DNA of 41,417 bases from a virus. The DNA is taken from positions 1 to 41,417 of the IMG/VR virus record IMGVR_UViG_3300028678_000007; one strand, given 5' to 3'. Position numbers and translations under genes: made by a program. The notes under the pieces are model-generated. The model was not told the origin of the DNA. It worked only from the letters and a program-made list of their open reading frames with translations, and did no database searches. This document shows positions 30,092 through 37,853 of this stretch, piece by piece (positions within the stretch are counted from its first letter, which is position 1; each line of letters opens with the position of its first letter).

Positions 30092-31046
30092 TAACCTTCT
30101 CCAATTTAATTACTTCCATTGCATACTGCTCCGGGGTTAACCCCAACTTTTTGGCGATTGCCAGCTGTGAGGTCTTCAGGACGACTTTCTTGGAAGACGT
30201 ACTGCGTCTGACGGGAGCGACGACATCCGGTTTGGGTGTGCCCTCGTCAGAGGGTGCACGTACACCGTGCTCAGCCTCCGTAGCGGGCGGTTCAAAAGCC
30301 TCAGGAAACCTCTGTTTGACTTCTTTGGTGATTTCGTCAAAATAGGCTTTGGAGCCGACAAAGTTCTGGCCGCGCGTTTCTGCCAAGTCTTCATGAACGG
30401 CGAGGGCGTACTTGGCCATTTTCTTTTTGGAAGGGTCTACATACCACGGGTTCTCTTTGACCCATTGGGCGACATTTGGGTCGACGGCAGGGGCGGGCTT
30501 GGGAAGCGTATATTCCGATGCTTCTAGCGAAGCGTCGGACATAGTAGGCTTGAAATCCGTGGCTTTGTCAAGCTTGGCATTGGCTTTTATCAGCTCTTGC
30601 TGGGCTTCGACAATCTCATCCGTGGTACCGGCATCATAGGCCTCTTTATAGCGCCGTTTGGCCTTGTCAACCTCAAGCTCTGCCGCCGACTTGTAGGTGG
30701 TTAAGAGCTCTTCTTCACCGGTCTTGAGCAGGGACTTTAAGCGCTTGTTCTCGTCGAGGATTTTTTGAGCGAGGGTCAGGGCTTCGTTCTGCTCACGCTG
30801 CGCCTGCTCTTTTAGGCGCCTTTCATCGTGGTAAACCTTTTTGTACTGTAAAAACTTATTCTTGACCGTTTTACTATATTCTTCCGAGTCCGGCAGCGTC
30901 TCAAGCTCATCGGCGAGGTCTTTCGGTAACGGTTCAATATTGCGGTCAGCGGCGGGGACATCGGACTCTTCTTCTATCTCAATGCCGGCGTCATCGAACT
31001 CACTGTTTAAATCATCATCGTCATCATTTGGGAAACGATATGCCAT
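30084..31046 (-). CDS. Scaffolding protein
   Basis: This 320-residue protein is highly charged. Its N-terminus is acidic (D-D-D-D-D-L-N-S-E-F-D-D, E-I-E-E-E-S-D) and its centre (about 60-165) is a long Glu/Lys/Gln coiled coil. The C-terminal basic helix-turn K-T-S-Q-L-A-I-A-K-K-L-G-L-T-P-E-Q-Y-A-M-E would bind the capsid protein. This layout and the position three genes before the capsid gene fit a P22-like scaffold. It overlaps the Acb2-like gene by one base (TAATG). Confidence 0.75.
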   Translation of the reverse strand: MAYRFPNDDDDDLNSEFDDAGIEIEEESDVPAADRNIEPLPKDLADELETLPDSEEYSKTVKNKFLQYKKVYHDERRLKEQAQREQNEALTLAQKILDENKRLKSLLKTGEEELLTTYKSAAELEVDKAKRRYKEAYDAGTTDEIVEAQQELIKANAKLDKATDFKPTMSDASLEASEYTLPKPAPAVDPNVAQWVKENPWYVDPSKKKMAKYALAVHEDLAETRGQNFVGSKAYFDEITKEVKQRFPEAFEPPATEAEHGVRAPSDEGTPKPDVVAPVRRSTSSKKVVLKTSQLAIAKKLGLTPEQYAMEVIKLEKVNV

Positions 31047-31288
31047 TACAAGTTACTCCTTTCTTCCTGGAGTTGTGCTGACTCTTTGTCTCGCATAATT
31101 TGCTCATCACGAATTGCTTTACCTACCCACATATAACATTCTTCCAAATGAGTAAGCGCCAGCTGCGTTGCGCGCGTATCACCAAAATCTTCAATGGCTT
31201 GCGCTAAACTTTTTACAGACTGTTTTATGTAATCCTGCTTTTCGCAGGCTATGTTGTCATACTTTATGTAATCAAATCTATTAGCCAT
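31046..31288 (-). CDS. Acb2/Tad1-like hairpin-domain protein (candidate anti-CBASS/anti-Thoeris)
   Basis: This 80-residue protein starts at the ATG at 31288, 6 bases after AAGGAG. It is almost all helical and has the signature L-A-L-T-H-L-E-E-C-Y-M-W-V-G-K-A-I-R (43-60) preceded by F-D-Y (5-7), Y10, Y20 and K26. This matches the helical hairpin of Acb2 and its relatives, small phage proteins that bind and sequester cyclic nucleotide signals of CBASS and other defences. A four-gene run of other small proteins lies upstream and the scaffold directly downstream. Family membership is by pattern; ligand and function are inferred. Confidence 0.65.
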   Translation of the reverse strand: MANRFDYIKYDNIACEKQDYIKQSVKSLAQAIEDFGDTRATQLALTHLEECYMWVGKAIRDEQIMRDKESAQLQEERSNL

Positions 31289-31469
31289 TGTCTGCTCCTT
31301 GTTGGGCGGCGAATAGCCTGGAGACGTAATCTTCCTGCTCCGCATAAGGAATTAAACACGTCATTAACTTAATAATATAATCTTCGCTTCCGGTTACGTA
31401 AATTCCACTATTAATCAAACTATCTTTTGCTAAATCAAGTAGTAGCTCTTTTTGCTTCTCAGTTATCAT
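31281..31469 (-). CDS. Small protein upstream of the Acb2-like gene
   Basis: This 62-residue protein is helical, with D-L-A-K-D-S-L-I-N-S-G-I-Y-V-T-G and Y-A-E-Q-E-D-Y-V-S-R-L-F-A-A-Q-Q-G. AAGGA lies 6 bases before the ATG. It overlaps the next gene by 8 bp and the previous by ATGA. No family recognised. Confidence 0.55.
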   Translation of the reverse strand: MITEKQKELLLDLAKDSLINSGIYVTGSEDYIIKLMTCLIPYAEQEDYVSRLFAAQQGADNG

Positions 31470-31609
31470 TTTTTGTCCTTGGTGAGGTGGTGGTCGTGCG
31501 CTATGCGCGCGTTGAGTAGCTTAGTCCGCTGCGTTTGCGTCGCTGCGGCTTGGTAATCTTTTAATAATTTGCGGGACTTGTCGTCCCGCTCGAGTACGGA
31601 CGTAACCAT
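31466..31609 (-). CDS. Very small basic protein
   Basis: This 47-residue peptide has GAGG 8 bases before its ATG (31609) and ends in an ATGA overlap with the 62-residue gene. It is charged and helical: L-E-R-D-D-K-S-R-K-L-L-K-D-Y-Q, then T-Q-R-T-K-L-L-N-A-R-I-A-H-D-H-H. No recognised family. The chain of overlaps supports it. Confidence 0.5.
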   Translation of the reverse strand: MVTSVLERDDKSRKLLKDYQAAATQTQRTKLLNARIAHDHHLTKDKK

Positions 31610-31612
31610 GAT

Positions 31613-31831
31613 TTAATCCTCGAAATCGCCATTTAGTAATTTGAACTTAAATCTTTCTATCATATACAGTAGCTCTTGTTTGCTCGCAGTAGATGCTGCA
31701 AAATAAGCCCCATCATCGTGGCATCGCCCTATAACCAAAACCCTGTGCAACTTATTTTTAGCCCCCTCCAAAACGTTATCGGGACTAATATCCAATCGTG
31801 TATAGCCTCCTATAGGCGTTACCTTGCTCAT
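31613..31831 (-). CDS. Small conserved-type phage protein
   Basis: This 72-residue protein has an alternating strand-helix layout: V-L-V-I-G-R-C-H-D-D-G-A-Y-F-A-A-S-T-A-S, then K-Q-E-L-L-Y-M-I-E-R-F-K. The D-D-G-x-x-x-F-x-A-S-T pattern is seen in many small phage proteins of unknown function. It overlaps the upstream gene as ATGA. Confidence 0.55.
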   Translation of the reverse strand: MSKVTPIGGYTRLDISPDNVLEGAKNKLHRVLVIGRCHDDGAYFAASTASKQELLYMIERFKFKLLNGDFED

Positions 31832-32010
31832 GAAATCTTTTTAGTGCTAAACAAATGCTCCAACCAAGACTCTTTATGCTTGGCTCTAATAGCATCGGCC
31901 AAGTCCGCTTCGTCAGCTTGTTTTTGTAGTTCAATCAATTGCTCTTGCTCGGCGACCGAGTCTAACGAGAATTGGTACAATGCGTCTACTAAATATTTTG
32001 GAATCTCCAT
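31828..32010 (-). CDS. Small helical protein
   Basis: This 60-residue protein is one long acidic helix region (S-L-D-S-V-A-E-Q-E-Q-L-I-E-L-Q-K-Q-A-D-E) and a W-L-E-H-L-F-S tail. GGAG precedes the ATG by 6 bases. A 53-bp gap with nothing recognisable separates it from the GroES-like gene. Unknown function. Confidence 0.5.
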   Translation of the reverse strand: MEIPKYLVDALYQFSLDSVAEQEQLIELQKQADEADLADAIRAKHKESWLEHLFSTKKIS

Positions 32011-32063
32011 TTTATGCTCCTAGGGGTTCGTTACTTAAGACGCTAATCTTAAGGAATGGACAG

Positions 32064-32450
32064 TTAACGGCGTCTAATGCCGCGGGGGTCTTCGGCTGTC
32101 CCGATTACGGAATCATCCGTAATAAGGGCAAACTCTTTGCCGTGTATATTAAGCCGCATCCCGGTGTAGCTGCGGCACAAGATGAAATCACCTTTCTGGC
32201 ACCACGGTCCTGATGGGAACTTAATAGGGTCATTATAGCAGTCAGGACCTAAGTCGACGACGAACAGCACCATGGTGAGTATACTTTCGTTGGCAACGGT
32301 AATGTCCGGCTTAATAAGCTCCGAGTTGTCGAACTTCTCGACGATTTCAGGCACGGCGCACAGGATGTGATAGCCGGTGGGTTTGGGCAGTTGTGATGCT
32401 AGTTTGGCGTGCTCGCTAGTGCTCGTACGCGTTTCTGATAAATCGGTCAC
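32064..32450 (-). CDS. GroES-like co-chaperonin homologue
   Basis: This 128-residue protein has the GroES beta-barrel pattern: K-P-T-G-Y-H-I-L (23-30), then a mobile-loop-like segment, V-V-D-L-G-P-D-C-Y (64-72), F-P-S-G-P-W-C-Q-K-G-D-F-I-L-C (78-92) and E-F-A-L-I-T-D-D-S-V-I-G-T-A (106-119). Phage GroES-like proteins (such as T4 gp31) can pair with host GroEL to fold the capsid protein. It starts at a GTG at 32450 with GAGG upstream and overlaps the 66-residue gene. Identity to true GroES is modest, so the function is probable rather than certain. Confidence 0.7.
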   Translation of the reverse strand: MTDLSETRTSTSEHAKLASQLPKPTGYHILCAVPEIVEKFDNSELIKPDITVANESILTMVLFVVDLGPDCYNDPIKFPSGPWCQKGDFILCRSYTGMRLNIHGKEFALITDDSVIGTAEDPRGIRRR

Positions 32451-32647
32451 TCGTCGTCATCCTCCCCTCGTGCGAGGGTGTTTAGCAGTTGTAAAAGTTG
32501 TTTAAAAGCGTCGATTTTGCCGACAATATGCCGGTACTCTGCCCAATCTGTCGGGGTGCCTTTACTCAAGGTGTCAGTATAGACGGTTATACGTTCTTTG
32601 ACTTGAATCTCGAGTTTGGTCAGGATGCGCAGGGTCTCGTTGTCCAT
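32447..32647 (-). CDS. Small protein downstream of portal
   Basis: This 66-residue helical protein (L-R-I-L-T-K-L-E-I-Q-V-K-E-R-I, then I-D-A-F-K-Q-L-L-Q-L-L-N-T-L-A-R-G-E-D-D-D-E) has GGAG before its ATG and follows the portal. Its stop overlaps the GTG start of the GroES-like gene. Short helical proteins in this place are frequent in portal-downstream operons; no function assigned. Confidence 0.55.
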   Translation of the reverse strand: MDNETLRILTKLEIQVKERITVYTDTLSKGTPTDWAEYRHIVGKIDAFKQLLQLLNTLARGEDDDE

Positions 32648-32662
32648 TAGTTCTCTCCAATA

Positions 32663-35221
32663 TTAGTTACTCTTCTTAGCCGGTGCGGGCCTCTTAGCCG
32701 CCAGCTTGGCTTGTTCAAGCTGCTGCTCCAGGGTCATCTCGTGCTTGGCCATGTCATGGGCTTGGCTGGAATGATGGGTGTGTAAATCAACGGCATGCTT
32801 AGTGTGGCCGTCATGTTTTTTAGCATTTAATTCAAGCTGCTTGATATGGATATTAGCGCCGAGTTGGGCGCCGGCGGTCTCACTTTGGTCTTGCAGCTTG
32901 GCGCCTTGCAGTTGTAAACCCGCTTGTTTAATGGCGATATCGGCGTCGTCCTTTTTAGCCTTGCGTTGTAAATCTTGCGCTTTAAGCTGCAGCTCTTGTT
33001 GCTGGAGCTGAATCACCGGGTCTTGGGATTTGGCGGCGTTCTCTTGCGCCTGCTGCGCTTGTACATTCTGTTGCAATAGCTGTTGACTTGCTTTGGCAGC
33101 CAGCTGAGATACTTGTAGCTCCATTTCCATAGGGATGCCAATCTGCTCATCCTCATCCTCCGGACTGCCGTAAGTGGGAAGGGGCTGGCCCATCGCCTGC
33201 TCAATTTGTTTACGATACTCATAGCCCAGATGCTCGGCAATATGAGCGCTAAGAGCAGCCTCGAGGGCCTGTAGGGCTTGGGGATTGTTGCCATACGCAC
33301 CTTGTAGGACGGACATCACTTTAGGGTCGTGCATGGCCGCCATGTGCACGGTGATATGGGCTTGGTGGTCTTGGTATAAAAACGCTTTGACCGGCTTGCC
33401 TTTGAGGATATCCTGGTTCTCGGTCACCGGGTCACGGGGTTTGGCGTCGCCGGGCATCGGGATAAGCTTCTGGTAGTCTTTAATACCTAGCACCTCTAAC
33501 ATCTGCCGATGTAGTAAAGGCATGTCATACAACTGCGGTGCGCCTTGGGCCAGTTGTAAAACCGCTTGGTACTGTACCACGCGTTGGGCGAGTGTCGCGG
33601 CGTTGGGGTCACTAACCGGGATGACGGCGACTTGCTTATAATCAGAGCGTTTAGCAGAGCGTCCGCCTTCTTCCGGTTCATAAGAGTAAGTCTGCGGCGT
33701 GTAGTCCCTGATGATGTCCCGTAAGAGCTGGAGCTCGCGTTTCATTGAGTAATGGATGCGGGCTTGGATCGCCGACATCATTTTTAAGGTACGTTCAAGT
33801 ACAGCCAGGGTTGTGCCGACGGGCGAGTTGGAGCTCATATCGGACACGGCCAAGTCAGCGCTGCCGGCGAATTTGCGGCCTTCTTCTACTATTGCTTGGA
33901 GCAACTGGAAGAGGGTTTGAGACGGCTCTTTGTAGGGCAGCGGCATGAAATTGTCACGCAAGGTGCCGGATGGCACGTCGACGTCGCGCCACTCACCGGG
34001 GCCTATCGGCGTGTCGTCGCCTTTGACGCGCAGACCATTGGCCTTGAAGCCGCCGGGGAGATTAGACAAGGTACCCGCGTCAACCAACTGGCGGATTAAG
34101 CTGGTGCCGGACTTGGCGAAGGAGCCAATCAAGTTGACTAAGCCTAGGTTGTAAAAGCCAAAGGCCGGGATGTAGCCATAATGGACAAAATGGTTACGGC
34201 GGATTTGCTTTACATCGTCGGGGTCCCAGTTACGTCTAATGGCTAAGATGCTGGTGGTGCCTTTTTCTAGGGTGACGATGTAGGGTAATTCGATGCCGGT
34301 GGCATGGCCTTTGTCGTCTTTATGGGGGAAATCATCTAAATCAAGATTGACCTGCATCTCCAGGAGCTTGAAGCGGTCGTCTTGCGTCGCAGAGAAGCCT
34401 AAGCGCTCGGCAATTTGCTTCTCGATGTCGTCTAAGGTGTTGGACGGCTCGCCGAGCTCGACGTCCCGGTAAAAGCCGGCGTAAATCAATTTATTGACAT
34501 CGTTCTTGGTCTTGCGCATGACATGGGTGATGCGCTCGGAGGACTCCAGGGATGCTGCGCCATAAGGGACGACGACATCATCGGCAGAGACGAACATGGA
34601 GACTTGGCGGCCTAGGCTGGGGTCGAAGTATACCTTCTTGAACGCATTCCCTGCGACCGCTAAACTAAACAACATACGCTCGTGGTCTGGACGCATTTCC
34701 ACCATCTGTTCTGTTAAAGCCCAGTTCATGTCGGACTGTACACGCTCAGCAGCCTCTTTGAGGTCTTGCGTCTCCTTACCGATTATCTTGGTTTTACATG
34801 GGCCCATGGCGGGCCAAGTGGCTGTAATGACCTCACTGGCAAACTTTACACAGGCCTCAGTCAATAGAGGATGTACAATAGCACACGCCCCAGGCCATGG
34901 CTCTGTGCGCTCATCGAGACTTTTAATTCCAAGCAACTCTATCCCGTCCACATAGGTCTGTAGCCAGTCACGACGCGACATTTGGTCTTCATCGTAGTCC
35001 GCAAGCAGCTCACCGGATATCTTAGTTAGCTCCGCTTCGCTTAGTCTATCGGCAAGGTTCTCACCAAACTCGTCATCTTCAGGCTCTGGCATAATGTCTA
35101 TGCCGTTGATGGAGACCGACTCAGGGTCATCAATTTCTATCTGGAGCTCGTCGAAATCTAACGGGGGCTGGAGGGCGCCTAAGCCTGTCGGCGCGGGGTT
35201 CAATGCGGGGGATATGGGCAT
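32663..35221 (-). CDS. Portal protein (P22-like)
   Basis: This 852-residue protein has the core portal pattern W-P-G-A-C-A-I-V-H-P-L-L-T-E-A-C-V-K-F-A (about 107-126), D-V-V-V-P-Y, D-P-D-D-V-K and P-L-P-Y-K-E-P-S-Q-T-L-F-Q-L-L. These belong to portals of podoviruses. The C-terminal 190 residues form a Gln/Ala-rich coiled coil (barrel-like, as in P22). AGGAGATAGCT lies before the ATG. The portal is the DNA gate of the capsid and the terminase docking site. Neighbours (terminase upstream, scaffold and capsid downstream) agree. Confidence 0.87.
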   Translation of the reverse strand: MPISPALNPAPTGLGALQPPLDFDELQIEIDDPESVSINGIDIMPEPEDDEFGENLADRLSEAELTKISGELLADYDEDQMSRRDWLQTYVDGIELLGIKSLDERTEPWPGACAIVHPLLTEACVKFASEVITATWPAMGPCKTKIIGKETQDLKEAAERVQSDMNWALTEQMVEMRPDHERMLFSLAVAGNAFKKVYFDPSLGRQVSMFVSADDVVVPYGAASLESSERITHVMRKTKNDVNKLIYAGFYRDVELGEPSNTLDDIEKQIAERLGFSATQDDRFKLLEMQVNLDLDDFPHKDDKGHATGIELPYIVTLEKGTTSILAIRRNWDPDDVKQIRRNHFVHYGYIPAFGFYNLGLVNLIGSFAKSGTSLIRQLVDAGTLSNLPGGFKANGLRVKGDDTPIGPGEWRDVDVPSGTLRDNFMPLPYKEPSQTLFQLLQAIVEEGRKFAGSADLAVSDMSSNSPVGTTLAVLERTLKMMSAIQARIHYSMKRELQLLRDIIRDYTPQTYSYEPEEGGRSAKRSDYKQVAVIPVSDPNAATLAQRVVQYQAVLQLAQGAPQLYDMPLLHRQMLEVLGIKDYQKLIPMPGDAKPRDPVTENQDILKGKPVKAFLYQDHQAHITVHMAAMHDPKVMSVLQGAYGNNPQALQALEAALSAHIAEHLGYEYRKQIEQAMGQPLPTYGSPEDEDEQIGIPMEMELQVSQLAAKASQQLLQQNVQAQQAQENAAKSQDPVIQLQQQELQLKAQDLQRKAKKDDADIAIKQAGLQLQGAKLQDQSETAGAQLGANIHIKQLELNAKKHDGHTKHAVDLHTHHSSQAHDMAKHEMTLEQQLEQAKLAAKRPAPAKKSN

Positions 35222-35223
35222 AG

Positions 35224-35436
35224 CTATCTCCTAAATGGCAATAGCCCGGGGCCGCCGGGAAAGATGCCGATACAATTGAGTACGGCAATCAGGACTAATA
35301 AGCCAAACAAGAGGCGGATGAGCATGATAACGGGTGGTGGTAGGGGCAAGAACTGTGCCAGCAAGGTCTCGATAATGTACAGTACAATAAGTGCTACGAT
35401 AATCCAGATGATGAGGTAGACCAAACAGCTAAGCAT
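35224..35436 (-). CDS. Two-helix membrane protein between terminase and portal
   Basis: This 70-residue protein has two clear membrane helices: L-S-C-L-V-Y-L-I-I-W-I-I-V-A-L-I-V-L-Y-I and M-L-I-R-L-L-F-G-L-L-V-L-I-A-V-L. They are joined by a P-L-P-P-P turn, and the tail is F-P-G-G-P-G-L-L-P-F-R-R. Similar membrane proteins between terminase and portal occur in many phages and are holin candidates, but no assay or motif proves it. Overlap of 8 bp with the HNH gene. Confidence 0.65.
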   Translation of the reverse strand: MLSCLVYLIIWIIVALIVLYIIETLLAQFLPLPPPVIMLIRLLFGLLVLIAVLNCIGIFPGGPGLLPFRR

Positions 35437-36109
35437 GACGATTTCCTTTAACGAAATTTAACTTGGCAGGGATAATCTGGAGATTGCTTGGAACGTGCAG
35501 TCCGGACACTTTCTTGCCTCGTAGTGGAATGATGTGGTCAACATTGCATTGTACGCCAGTTAGGCGCGTGCGCAACTCTGAAAGTATGTAAATCTCTTCC
35601 ATCATCCATAAGTCTAGTGGGGAAAGCCAAGTGGGGGTACGCTGTGCTTTAGCTATTTCTCGCAAGTTCTTTTTAGCTCTGACCTTACCAGGATTATTTT
35701 GGCGATATGCCCTAGCCGTAGCGGACATACGCGCTCGGTTATTGTCCCTCCATATAGCCGCGAGTTTTGAAATACGCTCAGTATTTGAGTAATACCAATT
35801 CCTACACATCGCTATATACTTTTCCTTATTTGCCTCTCTCCAAGCCTGGCACCGAGCTAACTCCTTTTCGGGGTTTTCTTGTCGCCAGCGTTTATTATTG
35901 GCTAAGTCTATATCCTTCCTTTTTGCGTATTGGGTTTTGCTATATTCTGCTACCTTATCCGGGTTAGCCCTACGCCACGCCAAGCTTCTGGCATATATCT
36001 CTGCTTTATGCTGTTCTCTATATCCTTTAGCCTGAGCAGCCAGCTTCTCTTTATTTGCGTAATAATACGCTCTTTGTTGTGCTTTTCTTTCTTCGTGTGT
36101 CAGTGCCAT
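35429..36109 (-). CDS. HNH endonuclease (paralogue of that at 6182-6967)
   Basis: This 226-residue protein has a repeated helical N-terminus: R-R-A-N-P-D-K, R-Q-E-N-P-E-K, W-R-E-A-N-K-E-K and R-Q-N-N-P-G-K modules recurring at about 17-18 residues. The C-terminal HNH nuclease has V-D191-H192-I-I-P-L and S-N209-L-Q-I-I-P. The last 60 residues match the other HNH protein, which has zinc ribbons instead of the repeats. It sits between the large terminase and the 70-residue membrane gene and looks like a homing insert. AGGAG precedes the ATG. Confidence 0.82.
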   Translation of the reverse strand: MALTHEERKAQQRAYYYANKEKLAAQAKGYREQHKAEIYARSLAWRRANPDKVAEYSKTQYAKRKDIDLANNKRWRQENPEKELARCQAWREANKEKYIAMCRNWYYSNTERISKLAAIWRDNNRARMSATARAYRQNNPGKVRAKKNLREIAKAQRTPTWLSPLDLWMMEEIYILSELRTRLTGVQCNVDHIIPLRGKKVSGLHVPSNLQIIPAKLNFVKGNRHA

Positions 36110-36135
36110 TTTGGGGCTCCTATGTTTGATAGGGG

Positions 36136-37629
36136 TTAATAATACGCAACGCGTTTAGAGCTCTTAAAATACCTTATTTCGTCTTCTAAGTCCATCGTTG
36201 ATTTGATGAATCCACCTGTACGAAAGTAGGCTAACGCCATGGATACGCAGTCAACGAGGTCATCATGGTCTCCCTGAGGGAAACTGGCGACTTCTTCAAT
36301 AACTTCGTCCGCCCAGCGTCGGTTTGGCGCCCATACACGGCCCGAATTGAACAAATCAGTCGTCATAGAGAGCCTTGCGACCTTGTCGCCCGTGACCCGC
36401 GTTGGTGTGAATTCAGAACACGGGATGCCAGCGCTACGGAGCTCATAGATTAATGGCGCTCCCGAAGCTTTCTTCTCTATAATCACCTTATCTGATTGAT
36501 ATTCTTCAACTTTTTCCCTTGCCATCTGTTTTAGGCGGGTAAAAATACACTTTTCACGCACCATGTCCAACATGATAATGTTGGCTTGTGGCAACCCCGC
36601 GTCGTCGTCTTTGTAAAACACACCCCAGGTGATAATCGCTGAATAATCGGCGCGTTGATGCTTCTCGAAAGCGGTATCCATGGTTTGAAGTACAAATTCG
36701 ATGGGCGGAGGGTTATCTGGCTCCCAACGCATCCAATCCGTGCGCTTTACTATCGCAGATTCATCTCCGGTTGGATTCTGCTGATATTGTGCATTCCATT
36801 TTGGCACTGAAATGGCGTTTTTGGTCGCTAAAATCTCAGCCATTGGCCAAAACTGAGGCCAAAGTGGGTTACCCGACGGCAGAATTGCAGGAAAACTGAC
36901 ATGCTTCCAGGTCTCCGTGTCGTTTAAAGCGGCATGGTTGAGGATTTGCGCGGTTAAATCTCGTTTACTCCAGCGGGTCATAACGACAACTATTTTGCCA
37001 CCGGGTTGAAGCCGCTGGCGCGGGCCACTAGTATACCAGTCATAGACCTTGTCGTAGACCTCAGGCGTAGTAATGGCTTGAAGGGATTGCTGCTCATCGT
37101 GGGGATCATCTAACACAATGAGTCCGCCGCCAATCCCGGTACAACTTCCACTCACGCCTATCGCATAGTAACTCCCTCCGAAGTTGGTGTTCCACCGTCC
37201 AGCCGCTTTTGAGTCCGCTTGTAATGCTACGGTCGGGAAAATCTCCCGATACGCATCGGTATCGATCATATTACGAACCCGGCGACCGAAGCCGACCGCC
37301 AACTCAGCGGTGACGGAGCATTGCAGCACCTTATCATCCGGATATTTACCTAAATACCATGCCGGGAGCAGTACACTAGCGAACTCTGACTTGGTTGAGC
37401 GTGGGGGCATATTGATAATCAGCCGATTACTCTCACCTCTGTCGAGCGCTTCAAACTCTGCCGCCATTCTGAAGTGGTGGCGGCCTTCAATAAAGGTGGG
37501 CCACATGTGCTTCACAAACGCCAGGAAAGACTTGCGGCACAGCTCCTGGTGCTTGCGGCGTTTGAGCTCTTGTATTAAAGCCTCGAGGCGCTCACGGTCG
37601 GAGGGGGAGAGGTCAGTCAGAGCAGCCAA
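36136..37629 (-). CDS. terL: Large terminase subunit
   Basis: This 497-residue protein has a Walker A-like N-M-P-P-R-S-T-K-S (73-81) and a Walker B-like G-L-I-V-L-D-D-P-H-D (169-178). The nuclease domain carries D318-T-A-F-E-K-H-Q-R-A-D-Y and a C-terminal D-H-D-D-L-V-D. It is the ATPase and nuclease that fills the head with DNA. It starts at a TTG at 37629, inside the end of the 24-residue membrane ORF and with GGGG upstream; no ATG or GTG fits. The unusual start suggests translational coupling and low or regulated yield. Confidence 0.92.
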   Translation of the reverse strand: MAALTDLSPSDRERLEALIQELKRRKHQELCRKSFLAFVKHMWPTFIEGRHHFRMAAEFEALDRGESNRLIINMPPRSTKSEFASVLLPAWYLGKYPDDKVLQCSVTAELAVGFGRRVRNMIDTDAYREIFPTVALQADSKAAGRWNTNFGGSYYAIGVSGSCTGIGGGLIVLDDPHDEQQSLQAITTPEVYDKVYDWYTSGPRQRLQPGGKIVVVMTRWSKRDLTAQILNHAALNDTETWKHVSFPAILPSGNPLWPQFWPMAEILATKNAISVPKWNAQYQQNPTGDESAIVKRTDWMRWEPDNPPPIEFVLQTMDTAFEKHQRADYSAIITWGVFYKDDDAGLPQANIIMLDMVREKCIFTRLKQMAREKVEEYQSDKVIIEKKASGAPLIYELRSAGIPCSEFTPTRVTGDKVARLSMTTDLFNSGRVWAPNRRWADEVIEEVASFPQGDHDDLVDCVSMALAYFRTGGFIKSTMDLEDEIRYFKSSKRVAYY

Positions 37630-37691
37630 TAGAGTAACCCCATCGCCAGTAGCCAGAGTAAAGCAAACGTTAAGACAATATTAATTAACAT
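37617..37691 (-). CDS. Tiny membrane peptide overlapping terL
   Basis: This 24-residue peptide is almost one membrane helix (L-I-N-I-V-L-T-F-A-L-L-W-L-L-A-M-G-L-L-Y-W-L-L). Its stop lies 12 bases inside the terminase gene, so ribosomes may reinitiate at the TTG there. A weak GGGA lies upstream. Not certain to be a gene; the hydrophobicity and coupling argue for it. Confidence 0.4.
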   Translation of the reverse strand: MLINIVLTFALLWLLAMGLLYWLL

Positions 37692-37693
37692 GC

Positions 37694-37715
37694 ATCCCTC
37701 GCTTCGCTCGGGGAT
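37694..37715. repeat. Imperfect palindrome ATCCCTCG..CTCGGGGAT
   Basis: Inverted repeat of 5-6 pairs with a TCGCTTCGCTCG-like core, between two tiny membrane genes. It is a looser relative of the dispersed palindromes in this window. Confidence 0.4.
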
Positions 37716-37739
37716 GATTCGTGCGGCTGCTGCGCAGTC

Positions 37740-37853
37740 TTATTCATCATCGCTCCACATGTTGATAATGGCAATAAGCCCGGCTATTATAAAGAACACC
37801 AACGCTATCATGTGACCACCAAAGAGCTCGACGACTATCCCCGGGGCGCTCAT
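37740..37853 (-). CDS. Small membrane protein next to small terminase
   Basis: This 37-residue protein has one hydrophobic segment (M-I-A-L-V-F-F-I-I-A-G-L-I-A-I-I-N-M-W) and an acidic tail W-S-D-D-E. Its ATG overlaps the small terminase stop as ATGA. The palindrome at 37694-37715 and a further 20-codon frame lie between it and the 24-residue peptide. Small phage membrane proteins at this site are candidate holins or superinfection proteins; no motif decides. Confidence 0.55.
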   Translation of the reverse strand: MSAPGIVVELFGGHMIALVFFIIAGLIAIINMWSDDE

